From contig NZ_CP011272.1 in assembly GCF_001610875.1 (NCBI RefSeq), positions 849,988-913,987 on the forward strand: 64,000 nucleotides of DNA, given 5' to 3'. The position numbers and the translations under genes are program-made. Shown here one piece after another: positions 17,550-28,093 of the stretch. Origin of the DNA: Pirellula sp. SH-Sr6A. GTDB taxonomy: Bacteria > Planctomycetota > Planctomycetia > Pirellulales > Pirellulaceae. The notes beneath the pieces are model-generated. The model was not told the DNA's origin, searched no databases, and saw only the letters and a list, made by a program, of their open reading frames with translations. Every line of letters begins with the position of its first letter. Position 1 is the first letter of the stretch.

Positions 17550-20500
17550 CTACAATTGCGACTGAAGCATAATGGTTCGATCTGCATTGAGCGTTTCCCC
17601 GGGCTTGTAGCCAACAGGAACTGACCGATCGATAATAAAGAACTTGCGATCGCGAACAGGACGCCCATCCGCCCCCAAGTACTCGTTACCAAATTCATTG
17701 ATAGGGTCATACTCAAAAAGGGAAACGGTAACCCACACGGCGAATACGTTCGATTGATTCGTTACCATATTTGGTAACCGCATCGCACGCTGCATTCGGT
17801 CAAAAGGTTGAGTGACACTGACTTCATCCGAGGTGTTGTTGTTGAATAGGAGGGGACTGTTCGACTGTGTTACCACATCGTTCGCCGCAATATCTGCAGA
17901 ACGAAGCAACGTCGTCTCGACACCATAACGACTCCGCATTCGATTTGTTGCTAAGGCATCGATTGTGTTGTTTTCGGGATCACCGAGGACTGGTGCCAAG
18001 TTGGCGGACATGGCAGGCCGAAACGCCCCAACGAACTCGGTCGGAAATTCTGGGTGGAATGTACCAATCGGTGCTCCGAAGAAATTGTTGTTCGGGATGT
18101 TGCTCAAATCGTAACCATGACGGGCTTGATTAAAAGCGCCTGCCACATTCGCCCCTCGCGAGAATGCGAAGTCAATCGATTCAAGTGCCCTGCTGCGCCC
18201 CTGCTCGTTGAATGCGATCGTATTCAAATTAATCTTTCCGGAAGCAACATAGCTCGGGATTCGATTGAACGGCGCGAGCAAAGTTGGCCCGCGTGTTGTC
18301 GCAGGATTGGCGGAGGGGGGAGCACCTCCTGAATAGTAATTCTGCGGAAGGAAGGAATTGATGTACCGAGCCGCAATGGGAGAACTCGCGGATAAAGCCA
18401 ACACCTGATCGGGAGGCAAATATTTGTTGGCATCCAGAAACGGTGGTTGGGTTTCGACGAATTCCAGCAGCAGCGGCCAATCGGCAGCCAGTACATTATT
18501 CGGATCTAGTGGTGGCACCGCCCAAAAGGACTTGTCGTGTTCCGCTACCTGGAGCGAGGTGTGGAACGTACTCCACGCATTGACAGCTTGGAAGCTTGGC
18601 ACAAACAGAAATGGATTGAACTGTTGCGTGCCTAGCCCCGAATGGAACACTCCAAAACTCCCTGCATCGGTCGATGGAACCAGAGATAGCTCATAGGGAC
18701 TAGCGAAAGGTCGATTGAGCCAAAGTAAGCCTTGACGATGTGCGGTATGCCCTTGGTACGCTGGTGCCGCATTGGAAAACGGCCTCCCAAATCCAGCAAA
18801 GTCGGTAGAGATCGTCGACGTAGTTGCCTGTTGCGGCGATATAGGAGGTGTTGCCGTCGGATTACCACGCGCCAGGCGATGAAATCCTACGTTGGCGTAT
18901 CCAAACGTCGTGGCGCTCACCTGCGTCAACGGTGTTCCATTTGGCGGCCAAGATATGTCTAGATTGAATCCTAGCTGGTAGGGGAAATAAGACTCATAGT
19001 TCAATCCGTTTTGCCCGGTTGGGGGATTCGTTTGCGGCTTAAACGCATTGATGTCTCGTATCAGCTCATGTGTTCTCGGGGAATATAGGCTCACACCGTA
19101 CTGAGGTGCACCGAGGTTGGGAGACAATGGCGAAAGGCGACCGTCCTTGTAACGCGAATGAAATGCAATCTCAAGCTGCGAAGGAGTAGATGAATCGTCG
19201 TTCGATTCGCTTCCGATGTTCGCCTCACCATTGAACACCGTCAGATCAATCGACATCCAGTCAACCGTGATGTATGGGTTTGTCACTGGATCGTAACCGA
19301 ACTCTGGATCAGCCAGACGCTGGAGATAAGCCATGCGAACATTCTCGTACGTTCCTGTTCGGTACCGTCCCACCGATCCCAGGTAAGGGTTTCCTTTGTC
19401 GATCGGCTCATCAGGAAAATTCCCGACAATTGGCGTAGCCGATGTATCAAGGTAACTGTCGGGAGGGATTTGCGTATTTCCAAATCCTGGCGTGCCATCC
19501 GTACGATTCGAATTCAAATCCATTCCATTCAATCGGTACAAAGGTCGATTCGCGTCGGCCCACACATTTTTGTCGTTGGTCCGTGTATGAATTGGGTGAG
19601 TCACTCCACCGTTTGCTGCTCGGTAAGGTACCGGCAAACTGACGTTAATCCCAATTCCATCCGGGAAGGGTTCCGCCCAATCCAACTCGGCGGCCAACAT
19701 GGGGTCATCAGGTGCCAATGTTGTGCAAATCAAGCTCTGAGGAGCCTTTATATTGCTGTTGCCACTGACCCACGCTTCGTTGGCAAGGCGGTTGTTCAAT
19801 AGATAGGTATTGACGGTACCGCTCGAAAGTTCAATGCGTTGGTAGCTTGGAGACAAGATTGGCCGATTTGCTGCCTGTCCCATCTGCGTCACATCAAAAA
19901 CAGAGGGATAAGCATTGTTCGTGAATTGATTGTGTTTCAATGATCCGAAACTTGTCTGATTACGTGGTCCAATAACCAAATAACCTCCCCCAGGTAACAA
20001 GGCATTACCAGTCGTTGCACAGTAAACACTTTGCTGCTGCAGACTGTTGCTGCGGAGCGAGGACATGATGTCCGGAATATTTTGCGCCGCTGTAGGTCGA
20101 GTGCTGGTGAACCAGATGAATCGTTCAAAACCATCGAGCTTACCTGTGTCCGGAGATAGGATCGAGGGATCGTTGACAGCGTACTGCAAGCCATTGCCAA
20201 TGTGCTGTTCCAGGTTCGTCACATTGGTGTCGTTGATGTTTGGATTTCCCAACCTAGCAGGTTGCGAATTGATTTGCTCGAACGATTGTTGATGCGTCGT
20301 GAGCCCGATTTCCGGATAGGAAGTGATGGGGGACGGCAATGGATTGGTGTTTTCCAAGATCCGATTTGGATGGCGATCCGCTGTTACTTGAGCAACACTG
20401 TAGTCTTGAGAAATAGCGATGCGCCAAACGGGCTGAGATCCCCAACCGGGTGTTGCCGGAGCCATCTTCGCTAAATTCAACGCGAGAAGCCCGTTGGTCA

Positions 20501-23500
20501 ATGTTGGCGTGACATTGTCGTTTTCGGTGTACAAACTGCTAGGTACACCTGGCAACCCCATCGAACCAGCGCCCACCGTGTTGTTAGGAGAAGTAGTCGT
20601 TCGAGGGTTGGTAACTTCGATAAACAACGACGCCTCTGGAAATCGGTACTGATCGAAGTCATCATCGGGATCGGTATCGGTCGTTAGCTTGCCTGTAAAA
20701 TCTCGATTCGTATCGCGTACACGTTTGTCATGGATGGCCAACGTTTCGGAAAGCAACGCTTCTGGCATCTCCATCCCCCAAACAACACCCGTATAGACGC
20801 GGTTTGGGATCCCATTGACGGAATTGGATATCCTGTCCGGTGCCCAATAGGCTGGCCGGGCTCCGATGGGAGATTGGGCGTTCGTTGGTCCGACACCGAA
20901 TGGAACAATGTCGTATTCGAATCGAGTCATCGCACCATCGGCGTCTCGGAAGTCGACCACATTCACGGCCCATTGCGCCAAGGCACGTGCGCGAATTTGT
21001 GACCGTTCCCAATAGGTCGCCGGGGTGATGGCGATTCCTTGCATCCCCGGAAACTTATAATCTCGCGGGACGATCAATTGAGCCAAACAGTACAAGTTGC
21101 GAGCCAGAATTTGACGCGATCCGAGTCGGCGACGTGTTTCACTCGGCTTCACTCCATCCACCTGATTCTCCCTTGTATAGGCACCCGCCGTCGGCGCACT
21201 TCCCGGAAAAAGTTCTCGGTCGTTACCCAAGAGTATCTCTTGCGGCTCGTCGACTTGACCATCCCCGTCATTATCAAAACCATCGCCGAAGGGGCGATTC
21301 AAATCCATGCGAAGCCCCGAGGCAAAATCGACAGGGAACAACTCCGCGAGAGCTGCATAACTGATTTCAGGATCCGTAGCAACTGTCCGATGCCGCTGGG
21401 TGTGCAACCACTGCAGATAACGCAAATAGCTCGGTGGCTGGTGCTCGATCGATACGGCGTTGGAACTGGTTCCCACTCGCATCGCTGCTGCAATGTTTGG
21501 GTACCGCAACTCGCCACTGCGCGTCGTGATCTCGTCGAAGATAAAGTCATTGACATTTATAGAAACATTGTCATTCGTAAAGCCCGCTCTTAAAAAGACT
21601 TGCTTCAATCGGTCCGGTAATGAATTCGTGTCCTGACTGTATCGACGAAGAATTGCCTCCAAATCGGTGAGCGCGATGGGATCATCCGAATTGGGACGGG
21701 ACGCAACAGAAGACTCATACGGGTCATCTGCGAGTTCATCTGCAACTGGGTTCCCCGTCGGTGCGAGAGCTGGATTTCCATGCAGATCAAAACTAATTCC
21801 AGTCGATCCCCGTCGCTCCAATGGCAAACCCGGCAGCCGATTATGCTGATGGGGTGCGTGAAACTCGCGCTCAGCGATCTGGCTAAGCGGGTCATTCGCA
21901 TTCCGGACCCCAGGGAATCGATCGAGCAAAATGTTCGAGTAATCGATCGGACGAAGACGGTAGAAAGGGAACCGTCGAGCGCCGTAACGCTCATCGAAGA
22001 ACGAGAAATGAGTTGGACTTGAAACCAAGACTGGGGAAATTGCCCCAGCATTGGCTGGGGGTACCCCACCCGGCCCAAAGAAACTCGCCAACGAGATTTC
22101 CGCAGGTCCATACCCGAACCCATTCGTCAACGACATACCGCTTCGTTTGAAAGCACCCGCAATAGGGATGAACGCGTCGGACGTCGCTTGCGTTCGATCC
22201 CCCGCCGTGTTGAGATTCACACGACCATCGAGATCTTGAATCATAATCGCAGCCAACGGCTTCAGTCGACGTCCCTCCGGTGAGTAAACGACAGGCAAAT
22301 TGGGATCGATCCAAACACTGTCGGGAGCCCCATCCCCGTCGTTGTCGACATCCCAAGGACCTTCGATCTGACGACGAACATAGGCGACCAAATCTGCGGT
22401 AGTTGGCGTAGCCGATAGTCGGGGGTAATTCGGGTCGTTCTGCATAAACCCAGGATTGACCGCCCCGTAACTCATCACCCGCGCTGATGACATGTCGATC
22501 AACTGCAACAACTGTTGCGCTTGAGCGGCTGTGAGACCCGAAGCAGATCCCATCTTGTGTGCTATATGCTGAATAACAGCCGGCCGATGGTAAGAGGGAA
22601 TGACCGAGGGGGGAGTGGTGGGCGTGGGAGGTACGGTGAAGTAGCTCTTGTGGGCAAGCCAAGCGTCGCGGAAGTCAGGTACGTCGTACCCTTCGTTGCT
22701 ATTGCCATTCAAACGGAACTCAAGAAGGTTATTTCTCGGGATCCCAATGCCATCCACTCCCACCTTTCCATCGGAGAGATTGGTGGCCATAACCGAAGAG
22801 TTTTGTAGATAATCATAATCCGTGAGAAGCATCGGCGAGAATTTCGTACCCGTCGATGGAATCGAAAAAAGTCGACGACTATCGATATTTCCGTAGCTGG
22901 GACTTGGTACCATCGGCCCGGAACCGCTCGGGAGATAAGCGACCTCTTCAATACCGATACCAAAGCTATTGAACGGAGCACCATTGATCAGGACGCTGTA
23001 ACCTTCAAATGGCGAACCCGCCGTTGGACGGGGCTGATAAAACAGAGATTCAATCCCGTTCGTAGCAATCCAATTAGGCAAGGTCATCGTGACCGATCGC
23101 AATCGGCCACCCGAGTAAATTTGCCCTTGAAACTGTTCTCCCCGAATGTCGTTCAAGTCGATCAGAATGGAGTAGGCGGTCTGCGAAGCCTGAGCGTCGG
23201 CATAAACCTTGCTCGACCATGGTGTGTTATCCACATTGGGATCCGGCTTTACATTGGTCCCGCCTACTTGACCAACATACTTCAAGATACGAAACGACTG
23301 TCCCGCTAAAGGACCTTCGCGAACGGTCAGAATCCGCGAGTTATAGTCGTTCTCGAAATCCGACAGCGCATTGACAGTACCCAATTGAGGACTGAGCGTG
23401 ACCTTCACCAACGCAACATCAGGTAAATTCCGAGTTGCAGCCGTGATTGGATTCACCGTAAAAAGTTGAGCACTTGATGTTGTGGTGAATGCACTGAAGG

Positions 23501-23795
23501 TCGTCTCGATGGGCCGACTATCGTAGATGTCCCCCAACATGTCGTTCTTATAAAACGGCGACTGGGTGTCATTCGTACCCCGAACCGCCCCTAATACGAC
23601 TTTCAACGCGGAGCCTTCCACATCGAAGTTCGAGCGACGAGCGTTTTGCAACATCCCTCGACTCCCGGTGCGGGAGGCACTGGCAGCGACGACATAAGTC
23701 ACCGCCAGCAAACTGAACATGGCCAGCATGCCCAACGCGATCAAGAGGATCAATCCGTTGGCTCTCTGACGAGATTGCATTTGTTTACGTTTCAT
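17550..23795 (-). CDS. Giant GspK/PilX-like pseudopilus-associated protein
   Basis: 2,081 residues from the ATG at 23795 (a TTG 18 bp upstream is possible). A basic leader and one hydrophobic segment (NGLILLIALGMLAMFSLLAV) resemble the N-terminus of GspK or PilX, without the classic FTLxE form; the body is largely extracytoplasmic. Two strong Asp loops occur, WDVDNDGDGAPDSVW near residue 485 and DGFDNDGDGQVDEPQE near 840, like type-3 thrombospondin or dockerin Ca sites. IQDLDGRVNLNTAGD after the first loop is a block I associate with planctomycete homologues. GspK itself is about 325 residues, so this is some sixfold larger. Position among G, H, I and J pseudopilins supports a tip or surface role; that role is inference. 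Confidence 0.8.
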   Translation of the reverse strand: MKRKQMQSRQRANGLILLIALGMLAMFSLLAVTYVVAASASRTGSRGMLQNARRSNFDVEGSALKVVLGAVRGTNDTQSPFYKNDMLGDIYDSRPIETTFSAFTTTSSAQLFTVNPITAATRNLPDVALVKVTLSPQLGTVNALSDFENDYNSRILTVREGPLAGQSFRILKYVGQVGGTNVKPDPNVDNTPWSSKVYADAQASQTAYSILIDLNDIRGEQFQGQIYSGGRLRSVTMTLPNWIATNGIESLFYQPRPTAGSPFEGYSVLINGAPFNSFGIGIEEVAYLPSGSGPMVPSPSYGNIDSRRLFSIPSTGTKFSPMLLTDYDYLQNSSVMATNLSDGKVGVDGIGIPRNNLLEFRLNGNSNEGYDVPDFRDAWLAHKSYFTVPPTPTTPPSVIPSYHRPAVIQHIAHKMGSASGLTAAQAQQLLQLIDMSSARVMSYGAVNPGFMQNDPNYPRLSATPTTADLVAYVRRQIEGPWDVDNDGDGAPDSVWIDPNLPVVYSPEGRRLKPLAAIMIQDLDGRVNLNTAGDRTQATSDAFIPIAGAFKRSGMSLTNGFGYGPAEISLASFFGPGGVPPANAGAISPVLVSSPTHFSFFDERYGARRFPFYRLRPIDYSNILLDRFPGVRNANDPLSQIAEREFHAPHQHNRLPGLPLERRGSTGISFDLHGNPALAPTGNPVADELADDPYESSVASRPNSDDPIALTDLEAILRRYSQDTNSLPDRLKQVFLRAGFTNDNVSINVNDFIFDEITTRSGELRYPNIAAAMRVGTSSNAVSIEHQPPSYLRYLQWLHTQRHRTVATDPEISYAALAELFPVDFASGLRMDLNRPFGDGFDNDGDGQVDEPQEILLGNDRELFPGSAPTAGAYTRENQVDGVKPSETRRRLGSRQILARNLYCLAQLIVPRDYKFPGMQGIAITPATYWERSQIRARALAQWAVNVVDFRDADGAMTRFEYDIVPFGVGPTNAQSPIGARPAYWAPDRISNSVNGIPNRVYTGVVWGMEMPEALLSETLAIHDKRVRDTNRDFTGKLTTDTDPDDDFDQYRFPEASLFIEVTNPRTTTSPNNTVGAGSMGLPGVPSSLYTENDNVTPTLTNGLLALNLAKMAPATPGWGSQPVWRIAISQDYSVAQVTADRHPNRILENTNPLPSPITSYPEIGLTTHQQSFEQINSQPARLGNPNINDTNVTNLEQHIGNGLQYAVNDPSILSPDTGKLDGFERFIWFTSTRPTAAQNIPDIMSSLRSNSLQQQSVYCATTGNALLPGGGYLVIGPRNQTSFGSLKHNQFTNNAYPSVFDVTQMGQAANRPILSPSYQRIELSSGTVNTYLLNNRLANEAWVSGNSNIKAPQSLICTTLAPDDPMLAAELDWAEPFPDGIGINVSLPVPYRAANGGVTHPIHTRTNDKNVWADANRPLYRLNGMDLNSNRTDGTPGFGNTQIPPDSYLDTSATPIVGNFPDEPIDKGNPYLGSVGRYRTGTYENVRMAYLQRLADPEFGYDPVTNPYITVDWMSIDLTVFNGEANIGSESNDDSSTPSQLEIAFHSRYKDGRLSPLSPNLGAPQYGVSLYSPRTHELIRDINAFKPQTNPPTGQNGLNYESYFPYQLGFNLDISWPPNGTPLTQVSATTFGYANVGFHRLARGNPTATPPISPQQATTSTISTDFAGFGRPFSNAAPAYQGHTAHRQGLLWLNRPFASPYELSLVPSTDAGSFGVFHSGLGTQQFNPFLFVPSFQAVNAWSTFHTSLQVAEHDKSFWAVPPLDPNNVLAADWPLLLEFVETQPPFLDANKYLPPDQVLALSASSPIAARYINSFLPQNYYSGGAPPSANPATTRGPTLLAPFNRIPSYVASGKINLNTIAFNEQGRSRALESIDFAFSRGANVAGAFNQARHGYDLSNIPNNNFFGAPIGTFHPEFPTEFVGAFRPAMSANLAPVLGDPENNTIDALATNRMRSRYGVETTLLRSADIAANDVVTQSNSPLLFNNNTSDEVSVTQPFDRMQRAMRLPNMVTNQSNVFAVWVTVSLFEYDPINEFGNEYLGADGRPVRDRKFFIIDRSVPVGYKPGETLNADRTIMLQSQL

Positions 23796-23844
23796 AAGGA
23801 CACTTTCTCTCAATTGTGGTGTGTGTGAGAGATGCTCGTTGACT

Positions 23845-25359
23845 TTAGTAGGATACCGTCATGGTGCGTTCGAAGACGTGAACAACGTTGGGGATCAACG
23901 TCGCCGATGTCTGCTGGTAATAGGCCGTCGATGAATCTCCCACGGAGTTCAACGACAGACCTACCCTCGCAGCACTTTGAATCTCATCGGTCGTCCAAGT
24001 CCACGCGCCGCCGCTCACGCGCACCGAAAGTGGAAACACGTCGGAGTTCGGAGCCGATACCACGCGATACCATTTGTGTTTCTGTCGCATAACAGCCGCT
24101 GCAGGCAAGTTGGCTGCGTCGCGATAAAAATGAACGACGTGCCGGGACAACATCAACCAATCCCCCGCCTTCAACTTCGCCTCCAAGGCATCCGTAATCG
24201 CAGGTGGCTGGGTCAACGTAATTTCAAAGGTTCCCGATTGACTTGGTTCGTCGGTCGTGATGTCCCACGTAACCCCAAAGATGCGTTCCCCTTCGACCGT
24301 CGCAGGTGTTTGAGCCAGCGGCAGATAGATCTCTCGAAGCAACCGCCTCTTTTGAACCACAATCGCTAAATCATAGGCTTCTACAGCCATGGGGATGACA
24401 TAGTTTCGCATCGCCGCTCGAAAAGCTGCGGGGGTCGAATAAATCGCGCGGGACGGCAGCTTGGTTTTTTCTAAGATCGGTGTCGACTCGGCTGGACTAA
24501 TCAACGCAGACCACATCGGAGCCGTCGGAACCAGTGTCCCTTGAATCGGCAACATGGAGTTTGGATTGCTGGGATCAGCGGGATCTGGCGTAAGCAACAT
24601 TTGCCTTCGCATCGCAAAACCCTGCGAATTATCCGGTTTGATCGACACGACGTCCCCACCCGGCGTTACCGTCGACCGAGAAATCGGCTGCTTCATCCAC
24701 CCGCCATTCAATCCTACGTGGTTCGCATCATGAAGCGTCACACGCAGCGCACGGGGCGTGTTGGGGCCAAAGCCATCGGCATAGTATGGAAATCGCGTTC
24801 TGCGAAACGGTAGCCAATTGGCATCGTTCTGCATCACCTTGCCACCCGAATCCTGCGTGCCCCAAAAACTCGGGTCCATATAAAAACTGGTCCCCAATGT
24901 TTGGTTCACAGCAAGCCATGCGGCATCCTCCATCCCTTGCGTGCTCCCCATGCTATCAAAGCCGAGCAAATCAAGATTCTTCGAAAGCAGATCGTACTGA
25001 TACTTGGGATTGGCCGGAGAAGGGTCCCCTTTACGGCCATTATTGTTGTAGAGGTCTGTAAAGGAATAGAAGAATGTCTTGTTCGAATCCCCAATGGTCG
25101 ACAACTCATCGTCGATGACTTGCCAAGGTTTCTCGAATGTCGGTTTGAAAATGGCTTGCGATTCCGCCATCGCGACGGCGCTATCTCCAGCGACGACCGA
25201 TTGAACGGTTGCATAGCTCTCGTTGGCCTGCCGTGCAGCAAATGGGACCATCGCGGCAATTCCAATCAGACCGACCAGAATAATGGACAGTGCAAAAAGA
25301 ACTTCAACGACAGTCAGGCCGCTTCGAGTGTTTTTAGATCCCGTTGGGTGCATCGTCAT
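23845..25359 (-). CDS. Pseudopilin, GspI-like (long form)
   Basis: 504 residues from the ATG at 25359, which has GAGGAG nine bases upstream; a longer frame to 25428 would overlap the preceding gene. The leader MTMHPTGSKNTRSG precedes LTVVEVLFALSIILVGLIGI, a prepilin-type sequence with Glu at +5 and a transmembrane helix. The following FAARQANESYATVQSVVAGDSAVAMAESQ helix is typical of GspI/PulI-like minor pseudopilins. The C-terminal body is long and of unknown fold, rich in W and P. Located between the H-like and K-like genes, with 14 bp from the H-like stop. Confidence 0.82.
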   Translation of the reverse strand: MTMHPTGSKNTRSGLTVVEVLFALSIILVGLIGIAAMVPFAARQANESYATVQSVVAGDSAVAMAESQAIFKPTFEKPWQVIDDELSTIGDSNKTFFYSFTDLYNNNGRKGDPSPANPKYQYDLLSKNLDLLGFDSMGSTQGMEDAAWLAVNQTLGTSFYMDPSFWGTQDSGGKVMQNDANWLPFRRTRFPYYADGFGPNTPRALRVTLHDANHVGLNGGWMKQPISRSTVTPGGDVVSIKPDNSQGFAMRRQMLLTPDPADPSNPNSMLPIQGTLVPTAPMWSALISPAESTPILEKTKLPSRAIYSTPAAFRAAMRNYVIPMAVEAYDLAIVVQKRRLLREIYLPLAQTPATVEGERIFGVTWDITTDEPSQSGTFEITLTQPPAITDALEAKLKAGDWLMLSRHVVHFYRDAANLPAAAVMRQKHKWYRVVSAPNSDVFPLSVRVSGGAWTWTTDEIQSAARVGLSLNSVGDSSTAYYQQTSATLIPNVVHVFERTMTVSY

Positions 25360-25373
25360 GTTATGTACTCCTC

Positions 25374-26765
25374 TTACTGCCCGGTCGCAAACTGTGCAAA
25401 GGCACGCTTGCGCGAAAGGGAAACGCAATCACCCAAACTCGGAGAGCCACCAAGCAATCCGCCCGCCACAAGATCTTCCGGACGTATGGCCCCTATGGGG
25501 GAGGCGGCCACGGCGCCCGACCGAGGACTAACGCGCACGACATAATTTGACGGATCGGCCAAAGATCCTGCATATGGAACCGTCGTCGACACGTTGACTT
25601 GATCAATGCGCCCAATATGCAAATACAAGTCTTCCGCGGCATCGATCATCTTCAAGGTTGCTGGTGGGCGATTGGAAGGAAGACATTGGTTGTTCGCATA
25701 AACACGCCCAAACGAACCGTCAGGATTGAAGACAATGTAAATAGGGCGTAGCTCTCCCGGCTGAGGTACAGGTGCCAAAGCCGTAGGCGATGGTGCCATG
25801 GATATGGGACTCACCCATGCGCTAGAAAAACGCAATCGATAGTCGCGCGCTGATGCCAGAGGGTCCGGGGTAATCCCCGCGCTCGAATCAAAGTGATAAA
25901 GCTTTCTAGGTTCAGAAAAACCACTCACCGATAAGTCGATACAGATCCCCCGGGGCAGCGTGACGTTCTGCACCGCGATCGGTCTTGGTTTCGGATACAG
26001 TGTGAAACTTTCCGCGCTCATCGGCGTCAAATTGTTAATTGCAATTTCAGTCGGGTTTAACGTCACGTTCCCCGAAAGGAAGTAGAGTACCAACATCTGC
26101 AACCCGTTTTGCGTCGTAACGCCAGTCTCGGCTATCACAAACTTTGCCTGCGACAAACCGAAACTGATTTCATTGCCTGCGACCAAGTTATTCACAATGA
26201 AGGATCGCGTAGCATGATCTTGAATGGCATTTGAGGAGGTTCTCGTCTGAAGATAAATTCCGACGCGGTAGAACGGTGCAATCGGTGTTAATTCCTGAAT
26301 GGTTGCCTCGCGAGTTTCCACGGCCGGCATTCCGGAAACGCTCGTGATAACAGTCGATGGCAAACCCATGCTGTCGCTGGATACAGGCATGGGCGACTCC
26401 GCCATGCTCAATCGGATACACGCGTTGTAGGGAATGTAGTTGATGAAGGGATCCACATCCGAAGTGACCGGGGAAGCTGTCCCCGACACCCCTACTTCTA
26501 CACCCTCGATGCGACCGTTTTCGTCGGCGTCGAATGGTCGCGAAGACAATCGCTCCAACACCACCGCAACCGGCTTGCCCGATGCAATGGCTCGCGACCG
26601 AGCAGCCTCCAAATAGTTCTTCACGATGATTGCGGATTGCGAACCCCTGCGATCCGACAACATGGTCTTTACGCTCGGCAAGACGATCACTGCGAGTGCA
26701 GAGACGACCGCCAGGGTCACAAGCAATTCAACAAGGGTAAATCCTCGGCGATGATTCGTTATCAT
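25374..26765 (-). CDS. Pseudopilin, GspH-like
   Basis: 463 residues. The N-terminus MITNHRRGFTLVELLVTLAV is a textbook prepilin signal: short basic leader, Gly at -1, Phe +1, Glu +5 and a hydrophobic helix. The stretch SQSAIIVKNYLEAARSRAIASGKPVAVVLE is characteristic of GspH, where the helix leads to a beta domain. An Asp-rich loop (FDADENGRIEGVEV, about residues 74-87) resembles an EF-hand-like site. Longer than usual GspH (about 170 residues). Its ATG overlaps the stop of the upstream G-like gene by four bases (ATGA), indicating translational coupling. Confidence 0.88.
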   Translation of the reverse strand: MITNHRRGFTLVELLVTLAVVSALAVIVLPSVKTMLSDRRGSQSAIIVKNYLEAARSRAIASGKPVAVVLERLSSRPFDADENGRIEGVEVGVSGTASPVTSDVDPFINYIPYNACIRLSMAESPMPVSSDSMGLPSTVITSVSGMPAVETREATIQELTPIAPFYRVGIYLQTRTSSNAIQDHATRSFIVNNLVAGNEISFGLSQAKFVIAETGVTTQNGLQMLVLYFLSGNVTLNPTEIAINNLTPMSAESFTLYPKPRPIAVQNVTLPRGICIDLSVSGFSEPRKLYHFDSSAGITPDPLASARDYRLRFSSAWVSPISMAPSPTALAPVPQPGELRPIYIVFNPDGSFGRVYANNQCLPSNRPPATLKMIDAAEDLYLHIGRIDQVNVSTTVPYAGSLADPSNYVVRVSPRSGAVAASPIGAIRPEDLVAGGLLGGSPSLGDCVSLSRKRAFAQFATGQ

Positions 26766-28051
26766 AGCGACGACGCATTCCCTTCAAGATTGGTAATGTT
26801 GTCCGAAGCTTGCCTCGGGAAGATATACGAACCGAGCTGAAACCCGGTATTGTTGCGGGGGTACCAAGGATCGGGCATGGCACTCTTGCCGCCGAGCACG
26901 CTGATGTTTGCATTCGCACCGTAATTCCAGGAGCAATCGGCGGACGACCGTGTGTCAATCGCAGAGGAGAATCGCTGATCCCCCGCAGGGAGCGTGTCCA
27001 ACTCCAAACGGATGCCAAACTGACCATCGATCCCTGCACTCACCACCAACGGCACACCCAAAGGCCCCGACTCGAAGGCGGTGTTCCGCCCCGGATCTCG
27101 CCCCATGCGATCATAAGGCTCGTCGCCAATCGACAATCGAGCCGTAGCCCCACTACCGCGCACTAGCAATGGATCCAATGGATCGGGATGGGCTTGAACA
27201 GCCCCAGGAAACCCGGCAGGCCAACGGAGCCAAGCAATCGGTCGCCCCCAAGCATCCACGAACTCCTTCAAGCCGTCGGAATCGGTGTCCCCAATCTCCG
27301 ACGCACCGAAGACCTCCATGGCGCTCGAGCCGTCGTAGTTCGCGTCCTCAACAATCAAATAAAGGAGCTCGGCGTTAGCGTTACTGATTTCCCAACCAGA
27401 TGCCGGAATGAAGTAGCCACCCTGAAGAACACTAAGCTTCCGCAACAATCGGATCGCTCGCGAGGAAGGTTGATTCCTCGCAACCAATGGTCCAGCAGGA
27501 ACGGCTAATCCCGTCACGATCGGAGAGGCGTAGGTTTCCAGATGCCTGCGAATATAAAAATCTGGATCCGGCCCCGTTCCTCCAGAAACATTCGCACGGC
27601 CGTCATACCACTTGATGTCGTCCTTGTGGTCCGGCATCTCAAAGCGAAGCCGATCGCGAATCGCTAAAAGCAATGACTGCTCGACGCGGTCACCGCGAGT
27701 CGAAACATTGGTCGGAAATCCATCTAGCCCTGCTGTCGGAGGTATCCCGCTGCCGACCCGATTGGGAGACGACGCACCCGGACCTGGCGGGGGAATCGGG
27801 TAGCCTCGGTACATGTTCCATCCCAGAGGCTCTTGCGAATACTCTTCTACACAGTCGATCAGCACATTGCTGATCTTCTGAATCGTCGTTCGCGTTTTCT
27901 GCGTGAACGACTCTTGCTGCGCTCCGCGATAAGCGATCGTTAGCATCCCCGCCAACGTCCCGATAATCGAGATGACAACGAGAAGCTCGACCAAGGTAAA
28001 ACCTTGGGTGCAGTTTCTTGTTCGCATTCGTTGGGTTTGCATTTTCAACAT
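26762..28051 (-). CDS. Major-pseudopilin-like protein, GspG type (second of two)
   Basis: 429 residues. After a leader of about 16 residues comes GFTLVELLVVISIIGTLAGM, the class III prepilin signal of GspG/PulG. The early body (TRTTIQKISNVLIDCVEEYSQEP) matches the amphipathic helix region. The segment DTDSDGLKEFVDAWGRPIAW resembles the Ca-binding C-terminal loop and the DPWG-N-P block of GspG, although GspG is only about 140 residues. A long insertion of unknown fold sits between. Preceded by the other G-like gene by about 40 bp, and overlapping the H-like gene by 4 bp. Confidence 0.87.
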   Translation of the reverse strand: MLKMQTQRMRTRNCTQGFTLVELLVVISIIGTLAGMLTIAYRGAQQESFTQKTRTTIQKISNVLIDCVEEYSQEPLGWNMYRGYPIPPPGPGASSPNRVGSGIPPTAGLDGFPTNVSTRGDRVEQSLLLAIRDRLRFEMPDHKDDIKWYDGRANVSGGTGPDPDFYIRRHLETYASPIVTGLAVPAGPLVARNQPSSRAIRLLRKLSVLQGGYFIPASGWEISNANAELLYLIVEDANYDGSSAMEVFGASEIGDTDSDGLKEFVDAWGRPIAWLRWPAGFPGAVQAHPDPLDPLLVRGSGATARLSIGDEPYDRMGRDPGRNTAFESGPLGVPLVVSAGIDGQFGIRLELDTLPAGDQRFSSAIDTRSSADCSWNYGANANISVLGGKSAMPDPWYPRNNTGFQLGSYIFPRQASDNITNLEGNASSL

Positions 28052-28093
28052 GGCTTGCTTCTCGATTCCCGCGGGCCAACTGAGGTGCTGACG